Shown here: piece after piece, positions 60,627-64,000 of the stretch
How positions within the stretch are numbered: the first letter of the stretch is position 1
How the letters are laid out: each line of letters begins with the position of its first letter
Assembly (NCBI RefSeq): GCF_036178145.1
Contig: NZ_CP108067.1
Location: forward strand, 2,294,001 to 2,358,000
From: Streptomyces sp. NBC_00273
Lineage (GTDB): Bacteria; Actinomycetota; Actinomycetes; Streptomycetales; Streptomycetaceae
Direction of reading: 5' to 3'
Length of the DNA: 64,000 nt
Notes under the pieces: model-generated
Database searches by the model: none
What the model saw: the letters and a program-made list of their open reading frames with translations, nothing else
What the model was told of the DNA's origin: nothing
Position numbers and translations under genes: made by a program

Positions 60627-60627
60627 G
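60597..60627 (+). repeat. Left copy of att-like direct repeat
   Basis: The end of the sphingomyelinase-like gene. The 23 bases 60597-60619 (beginning TCCGACCACTACCCGCTGAT) are identical to 63908-63930. A single mismatch (A/C) is followed by CGCTAGG in both. Upstream, ACCAAC is also shared at the same spacing. Confidence 0.9.
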
Positions 60628-60720
60628 CCTGTCGTCCCTGCGCGCCTCACCCGGCAGTCAACGAGCATCATCAACATCCGCTGGGCCAGCCAGTGGTACG
60701 GCGTCTCCTGAACAGCACAA

Positions 60721-60756
60721 CGCCCCCTTCCGGCCCTTCGGGGTCGGGAGGGGGCG
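60721..60756. terminator. Terminator downstream of the phosphodiesterase gene
   Basis: Stem CGCCCCCTTCCGGCCC with its near-perfect complement (G-T wobbles), a short loop, then GCTTT. It lies between the plus-strand phosphodiesterase gene and the minus-strand dehydratase gene ending at 60774 and can serve both. Confidence 0.75.
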
Positions 60757-60773
60757 CTTTCGTGCGTCCGGGC

Positions 60774-61088
60774 TCAGTCCAGGGGGAGGGCCTGGTGTGC
60801 AGCCACGATCGCGTCGATGCGGTGCGCAAGGTCGAAGTCAGCCCGCGTCAGTCGGTTGCCCGCGTCGTGCGTCGTGATCGAGGCACGCAGGTGGTCGATA
60901 CGGAGGTCGAGGTCTGCGTGATGCTGGATGCGCCGGGACCGGTCTGCGATGGTGACGATCGCGGCCACCGCGGCGTGGTAGCGGATCTCGTACGTCCGGG
61001 TGATCGCATCGCCCTCCTGTACCCAGCCCGGGAGCTTCTCCAGGCCTTCGGCGATCTCCTCGTGCGTCAACGGCTTCGGTACACCCAT
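60774..61088 (-). CDS. Pterin-4a-carbinolamine dehydratase-like protein
   Basis: 104 residues of the PCD/DCoH family. KPLTHEEIAEGLEKLPGW opens the fold, and HHADLDLRIDHLRASITTHD with LTRADFDLAHRID contains the conserved active-site histidines and C-terminal pattern. PCD dehydrates 4a-hydroxytetrahydropterin; no aromatic amino-acid hydroxylase gene is nearby, so its role here is unclear. It begins 1 nt after the XRE/TPR gene, with GGGGAG inside the end of that gene. Confidence 0.85.
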   Translation of the reverse strand: MGVPKPLTHEEIAEGLEKLPGWVQEGDAITRTYEIRYHAAVAAIVTIADRSRRIQHHADLDLRIDHLRASITTHDAGNRLTRADFDLAHRIDAIVAAHQALPLD

Positions 61089-61089
61089 G

Positions 61090-62355
61090 TCAGCTCCCCT
61101 CGTTCACGGGCGCCAGAACCTCCGCGAGGTCCCGGCCTACCGGGGCATCGTGCCACGGCCGCATGGCCCGCTCCAGGCCCCGCAGTTCACGCAGCATGCG
61201 GGCCGACCGGGTCTCGGCCGCGATCTCGGCGGCCGCGCGGGCGATCTCGACGGCTTGTTCCGGCTGGCGGGCGCCGGCCGCCGCGGTGGCGTGCCGGGCG
61301 AGGTACACGCCGCGGTCCCGGCGGGCCGTCGCGGGTACCTCATCGAGGACCTGCGACCACAGGTGCTCGGCCTCCCGGCCGAGGCCGAGCCGCCCGTAGC
61401 AGGTGGCCCGTTGCACCTCGAGGTAGCCGGGGGTGCGGCGGCAGGCGTTGCCCCAGGGCAGGTCGTCGTCGACGCGGCCGAGGAGCTCTCCGGCGTCGTC
61501 GATGAGCCGGTCGACGGCCGTACGGTCGCCTGTGAGGCTGGCGCCGTGGGCCTGCTGCTGCATCGCCATGATCCGCACCTTCGGGAACAGGCGGTCGTCG
61601 TCGAGGGCGGCTTCGCACAGGTCGATGACGCCGTGGCCGTCGCCGAGGTCGGTCCGCACGTGGGCGAGGTTGACGAGGCTGTAGCCGATGAGGTGCGGGT
61701 CCTGGGACCTGGCCGCTATTTCCTGCGTGATCCCCCGCCAGAACGCGGCCGCGCCGAGGTCGCCGGCGTCTTGGTAGAGCCAGCCGACGAGCGCCGCGTA
61801 CGCGGCTCCGACGCGCAGCAGCCCGCGCCGGGTCTCGCCCTGCGCGGACCGGACGAGCTTGTCGATGAGCTGGTACTGGGCAGACACGGTGCCGATGAGG
61901 TCGTGCGGCCCGAGGAACATGTCGGCCCGGTAGTGGCCCTCCAACTGCTGCTGGAAGTAGTCGATGAGCGCGGGGTCGACGTGCTGCCTGGCAGTAGGGC
62001 CGGGCAGGAGCGCGGCCGCGGTGACGTTGACGAAGGTCCTGCGGTTCACGTCTTCCTCTTGGTGTGCCTCGGGGCGGATCCAGCCGGCGGGTGCCGTGAA
62101 TCCCAGCTCCTCGGGCCACCGTCCGAGCGCGTCATGCAGCACGGTCGCGGTCTCTTCCGGCGGCCAGCCGGGTGCACCGCCTTCCCACCGGCGCCACGTG
62201 CGCGCGCTGACGGTGAAATGGGCGTCGTCGAGGAACCGTTGGCCGTGCGCCTGTAGCGCGCCGGCGGCCTGTTCGATGCTGCGCCACCCGACCCGGAGTC
62301 GGGCGGCCCTGAGCGCGTCGTTTCGGGGGCTCACGGCCCCAGTGTGAGGTGTCAT
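61090..62355 (-). CDS. XRE-like regulator with TPR-type helical domain
   Basis: 421 residues. An N-terminal Cro/CI-like helix-turn-helix (LRVGWRSIEQAAGALQ, then FTVSARTWRRWEGG) is followed by NRRTFVNVTAAALLPG and a long array of helical pairs resembling tetratricopeptide repeats (YAALVGWLYQDAGDLGAAAFW and further units). This architecture is abundant in streptomycetes, usually beside small genes of unknown function. It is probably a regulator sensing a peptide or protein ligand. It is divergent from the five small genes at 62447-63646. Confidence 0.78.
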   Translation of the reverse strand: MTPHTGAVSPRNDALRAARLRVGWRSIEQAAGALQAHGQRFLDDAHFTVSARTWRRWEGGAPGWPPEETATVLHDALGRWPEELGFTAPAGWIRPEAHQEEDVNRRTFVNVTAAALLPGPTARQHVDPALIDYFQQQLEGHYRADMFLGPHDLIGTVSAQYQLIDKLVRSAQGETRRGLLRVGAAYAALVGWLYQDAGDLGAAAFWRGITQEIAARSQDPHLIGYSLVNLAHVRTDLGDGHGVIDLCEAALDDDRLFPKVRIMAMQQQAHGASLTGDRTAVDRLIDDAGELLGRVDDDLPWGNACRRTPGYLEVQRATCYGRLGLGREAEHLWSQVLDEVPATARRDRGVYLARHATAAAGARQPEQAVEIARAAAEIAAETRSARMLRELRGLERAMRPWHDAPVGRDLAEVLAPVNEGS

Positions 62356-62446
62356 CGCGTCTGTCCCCGGCCGTGGCCGCTACGTGGCCACCGATGGCCG
62401 CGCGATGGCCTATCTGCCCATCTGCGTGCCCGCCCATCATCCTCCT

Positions 62447-62602
62447 ATGACGACGAGCAGCGCAGACGAACAGCACCGCAGAACAGGCGTGTTGCCGGAA
62501 CTGTGGCCGGGGCCCAGTGCTGAGCTGGTGGCTCGTGCGGCTGTCGGCTGGGAGCGGTTCCTTCGCTCCGCAGCAAAGCACGTGGAGCCGTCCGATGACT
62601 GA
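62447..62602 (+). CDS. Small protein of unknown function
   Basis: 51 residues starting MTTSSADEQHRR, with LPELWPGPSAELVARAAVGWERFLRSA in the middle. No recognised domain. The ribosome binding site is weak and the ATG may be near-leaderless. It opens the plus-strand run of small genes and overlaps the next gene by 8 nt. Confidence 0.5.
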   Translation: MTTSSADEQHRRTGVLPELWPGPSAELVARAAVGWERFLRSAAKHVEPSDD

Positions 62603-62783
62603 GGTGTACGAGTACCAGCCTCACCGGCTGCTCCGTAAGCGAGTCCGCGACATCGCATCCGGCGTCGAGGGTGAGCTCATGGCCGTCATCGCCGAAGGCG
62701 CCACGGACATCGCGTACATCAGGAAGTCGGACGGCCGCGAGTTCACGACCGCCGCCACCAACGTGCAGGCAGCCGGCCAGTGA
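62595..62783 (+). CDS. Small conserved-looking protein
   Basis: 62 residues starting MTEVYEYQPHRLLRKRVRDI, then EGELMAVIAEGATDIAYIRKSDGREFTTAA. The pattern of short strands suggests a small beta-barrel, like regulators found in actinobacterial integrative elements, but I cannot name the family. Overlaps both neighbours (8 nt upstream, 4 nt downstream). Confidence 0.55.
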   Translation: MTEVYEYQPHRLLRKRVRDIASGVEGELMAVIAEGATDIAYIRKSDGREFTTAATNVQAAGQ

Positions 62784-62860
62784 GTGCGCTCGGGCGTCAG
62801 GCCCTGTACGTCGCGATCGTGTTCGGCGTGCTCGCCGTGATCGTCGTCGGCACCTGTTGA
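62780..62860 (+). CDS. 26-residue single-helix membrane peptide
   Basis: GTG start overlapping the previous stop as GTGA. The peptide is MSALGRQALYVAIVFGVLAV followed by six more residues ending in Cys. It has one basic residue, then an uninterrupted hydrophobic segment. Translational coupling on both sides of the small-gene run makes it credible despite its size. Confidence 0.5.
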   Translation: MSALGRQALYVAIVFGVLAVIVVGTC

Positions 62861-62885
62861 TCTGACCGACCAACGAGGAGACCCC

Positions 62886-63341
62886 ATGGCCAGCCCACCC
62901 CCGCCCCCATGTAGTGCCGGTAAGGGCGAAACCCCGACTCCGGCTATCGGCGCCACCCTCACTGCGCCCCGCCGCGCCGGCGACCCGCGCAGCCTTCTCC
63001 CTGCCGACGAATTCATGATCGTCACGGCTACTCTCGCCCGCCAGCACCCCGAGCTGGGCTGGGTCGCCGCAGAGCAGCGGGTGGTCGAGGCCTTGAAGTT
63101 CGTCGCCACGGTCGCACACAGCGCCTCCACCGATCTCGCCCCCTCCGGCCCGGTCGATGCCGGCTGGCACGCCCTGATCTCCTGCACCGTGATCTACGCC
63201 GAACTGTGCGCGCGGTTGGGTACGGTCGTCCACCACCACCCCGAGGTCACCGGGGCGGCAACTCCCGCACCCGGCCGGTTGGACCGCACCACGGCCGCGA
63301 TCGAGGCCGCCGGGTACGACATCGCCACGGACCTGTGGTGA
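62886..63341 (+). CDS. DUF1399-like (glycine-rich domain type) protein
   Basis: 151 residues. A Pro-rich N-terminus is followed by FVATVAHSASTDLAPSGPVD and DAGWHALISCTVIYAELCARLG with VVHHHPE. The D-x2-WH-x-L-I pattern and later His residues recall the DUF1399 glycine-rich-domain family. Function unknown. GAGGAGACCCC precedes the ATG. Confidence 0.6.
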   Translation: MASPPPPPCSAGKGETPTPAIGATLTAPRRAGDPRSLLPADEFMIVTATLARQHPELGWVAAEQRVVEALKFVATVAHSASTDLAPSGPVDAGWHALISCTVIYAELCARLGTVVHHHPEVTGAATPAPGRLDRTTAAIEAAGYDIATDLW

Positions 63342-63646
63342 TCACCACCGAGTACGTGACGTCGACGACCGACGTCGTCGTCTGTGAGGCCTGCTGGGTC
63401 GAACTGGTCGAAGCCGTTCGCACGACGGCACACGGTCACGGCCGGGACCTGCTGTGCATCCCCTGTGCCGAGGCCGGCTACCCGCCCCGCGTCACCCTGT
63501 TCCCCCCGCTCGGAATCTACGGACTCAACGGAAGGAAGCTGAAGATGGGCAAGCACGGCTCCGGAAGCCCGAAGCTGCCGCCGGATCCCGGCCCGCCGCT
63601 GCCGTCTCCGCCGCCCACCCCTACACCCGGCCGCCCGCCGGTGTAG
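63338..63646 (+). CDS. Small zinc-ribbon-like protein
   Basis: 102 residues from the GTG that overlaps the previous stop codon by 4 nt. CEACW (about residue 16) and CIPC (about residue 40) form a Cys-x2-Cys pair set that could bind one zinc. The C-terminal 35 residues are Pro/Lys/Gly-rich (KLPPDPGPPLPSPPPTPTPG). Function unknown; last of the small-gene run. Confidence 0.55.
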   Translation: MITTEYVTSTTDVVVCEACWVELVEAVRTTAHGHGRDLLCIPCAEAGYPPRVTLFPPLGIYGLNGRKLKMGKHGSGSPKLPPDPGPPLPSPPPTPTPGRPPV

Positions 63647-63690
63647 GGCCGCGAGACTGCCCCGGCCGGCAATCCCCCCGTCGGCCGGGG

Positions 63691-63903
63691 CTACTCACGG
63701 ACCAGCTGTACGAGCGGTGCGCCGATGGCGTCGGCAATGAGGACGAGGGTGTCGAGGCGAGCCGCAGCATGACCGCCCTCGATGCGATTGAGCGTGTGCC
63801 GTTCGATGCCGGCCCGCGGGGCGACCTCCTCTTGGATGAGGTGCGCGCGCCGGCGCGCTGCCCGAATGTTTTCGCCGATCTGCCTGCGGCGGGTGAGTAC
63901 CAA
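63691..63903 (-). CDS. Small XRE-family regulator
   Basis: 70 residues, a bare Cro/CI helix-turn-helix: RRRQIGENIRAARRRAHLIQ, then EEVAPRAGIERHTLNRIEGG and LDTLVLIADAIGAPL. It is probably a DNA-binding repressor of the island. The TTG start at 63903 has no other in-frame option upstream, and the sequence immediately before it is the right copy of the direct repeat, so its promoter would lie outside the island. Confidence 0.7.
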   Translation of the reverse strand: MVLTRRRQIGENIRAARRRAHLIQEEVAPRAGIERHTLNRIEGGHAAARLDTLVLIADAIGAPLVQLVRE

Positions 63904-63907
63904 CTCA

Positions 63908-63938
63908 TCCGACCACTACCCGCTGATCGGCCGCTAGG
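63908..63938 (+). repeat. Right copy of att-like direct repeat
   Basis: Duplicate of the final codons of the phosphodiesterase gene (encoding SDHYPLIGR and stop), without the rest of that gene. 23 identical bases, one mismatch, then seven identical bases with the copy at 60597. Confidence 0.9.
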
Positions 63939-64000
63939 GAGGCGTCCTGTCGGACCGGGCCGGCGGCGCCCGGTCCGGCGGCGCCGCCGTCAGCGCCGGC

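Larger units (their letters stand above)
60597..63938. mobile_element. Probable small genomic island at the 3' end of the phosphodiesterase gene
   Basis: About 3.3 kb lie between two direct repeats of the gene's last codons, the pattern left by site-specific integration at a gene's 3' end. Inside are a regulator/pterin dehydratase pair, five packed small genes and a second XRE regulator, unlike the single well-spaced genes to the left. No integrase, transposase or replication gene is visible, so it is either a decayed element or a product of recombination between related 3' ends. Confidence 0.5.

Noticed and set aside
60627..60720. Possible remnant of an integrase C-terminus just after the phosphodiesterase gene
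   Set aside because: One frame reads SIINIRWASQWYGVS before a stop, but this is too short to assign to any recombinase and shows no catalytic Tyr/Arg context.

Overview
This is a very GC-rich actinobacterial window. Short ATGA/GTGA/TGATG overlaps between genes, frequent GTG and TTG starts, a conservon, a squalene-hopene (hopanoid) operon and Streptomyces-type families such as DUF742, SCO6745-like and MocR all point to a Streptomyces chromosome. There is no CRISPR array, rRNA or intact transposase. One tRNA gene, tRNA-Pro(GGG), is present.

Layout. 1-7.8 kb: tandem Nudix protein, MFS transporter, divergent ArsR regulator/MFS pair, a long-type glyceraldehyde-3-phosphate dehydrogenase and a phospholipase D. 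7.9-11.5 kb: the most unusual locus. A 29-residue membrane-type peptide with a very strong ribosome binding site is followed by a strong hairpin. Then come a PaaK-like adenylate-forming enzyme and, overlapping it by 4 nt, a nine-helix GxGD protein. That protein has YD, GMGD and PAQ motifs placed as in presenilin/signal peptide peptidase. An IclR-type regulator is divergent. I know of no described system with this composition. 11.6-20.9 kb: small membrane protein, tRNA, YjbR protein, a conservon (cvnA-B-C-D plus a GAF protein), two hydrolases and a LysM/M23 cell-wall endopeptidase. The endopeptidase sits under a c-di-AMP (ydaO-type) riboswitch.

20.9-32 kb: tyrosine phosphatase, then a nine-gene hopanoid operon on the minus strand: hpnC, hpnD, a small coupled gene, hpnE, prenyl synthase, shc, hpnG, hpnH and an hpnO-like aminotransferase. 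It makes squalene from farnesyl-PP, cyclises it and builds the C35 side chain. 32.4-39.4 kb: a minus-strand envelope-polymer cluster. It holds a Wzm/Wzt-like ABC exporter, a family 2 glycosyltransferase, two CDP-alcohol phosphotransferases, an sn-glycerol-1-phosphate-dehydrogenase-like enzyme and a LicC-like nucleotidyltransferase. Together they suggest a phosphodiester-linked surface polymer or an unusual phospholipid head group. One of the two phosphotransferases lacks the last Asp of its active-site signature.

39.8-60.6 kb: mostly ordinary genes. These are a methyltransferase-acetyltransferase fusion, IPP isomerase, an anti-sigma-like ATPase, an HdeD-like protein, a leaderless enoyl-CoA hydratase, a DJ-1/GlxA pair, an ABC-F ATPase, an SDR, a membrane protein/ImmA-like metallopeptidase pair, Tex, a SCO6745-like protein with a TetR-style palindrome, a MocR/LysE divergent pair, a secreted M1 aminopeptidase, an MpaB-like protein and a secreted sphingomyelinase-like phosphodiesterase.

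60.6-63.9 kb: a probable small genomic island. The last codons of the phosphodiesterase gene are repeated about 3.3 kb downstream. The DNA between holds an XRE/TPR regulator with a pterin dehydratase, five tightly packed small genes and a second XRE regulator. No integrase is visible.
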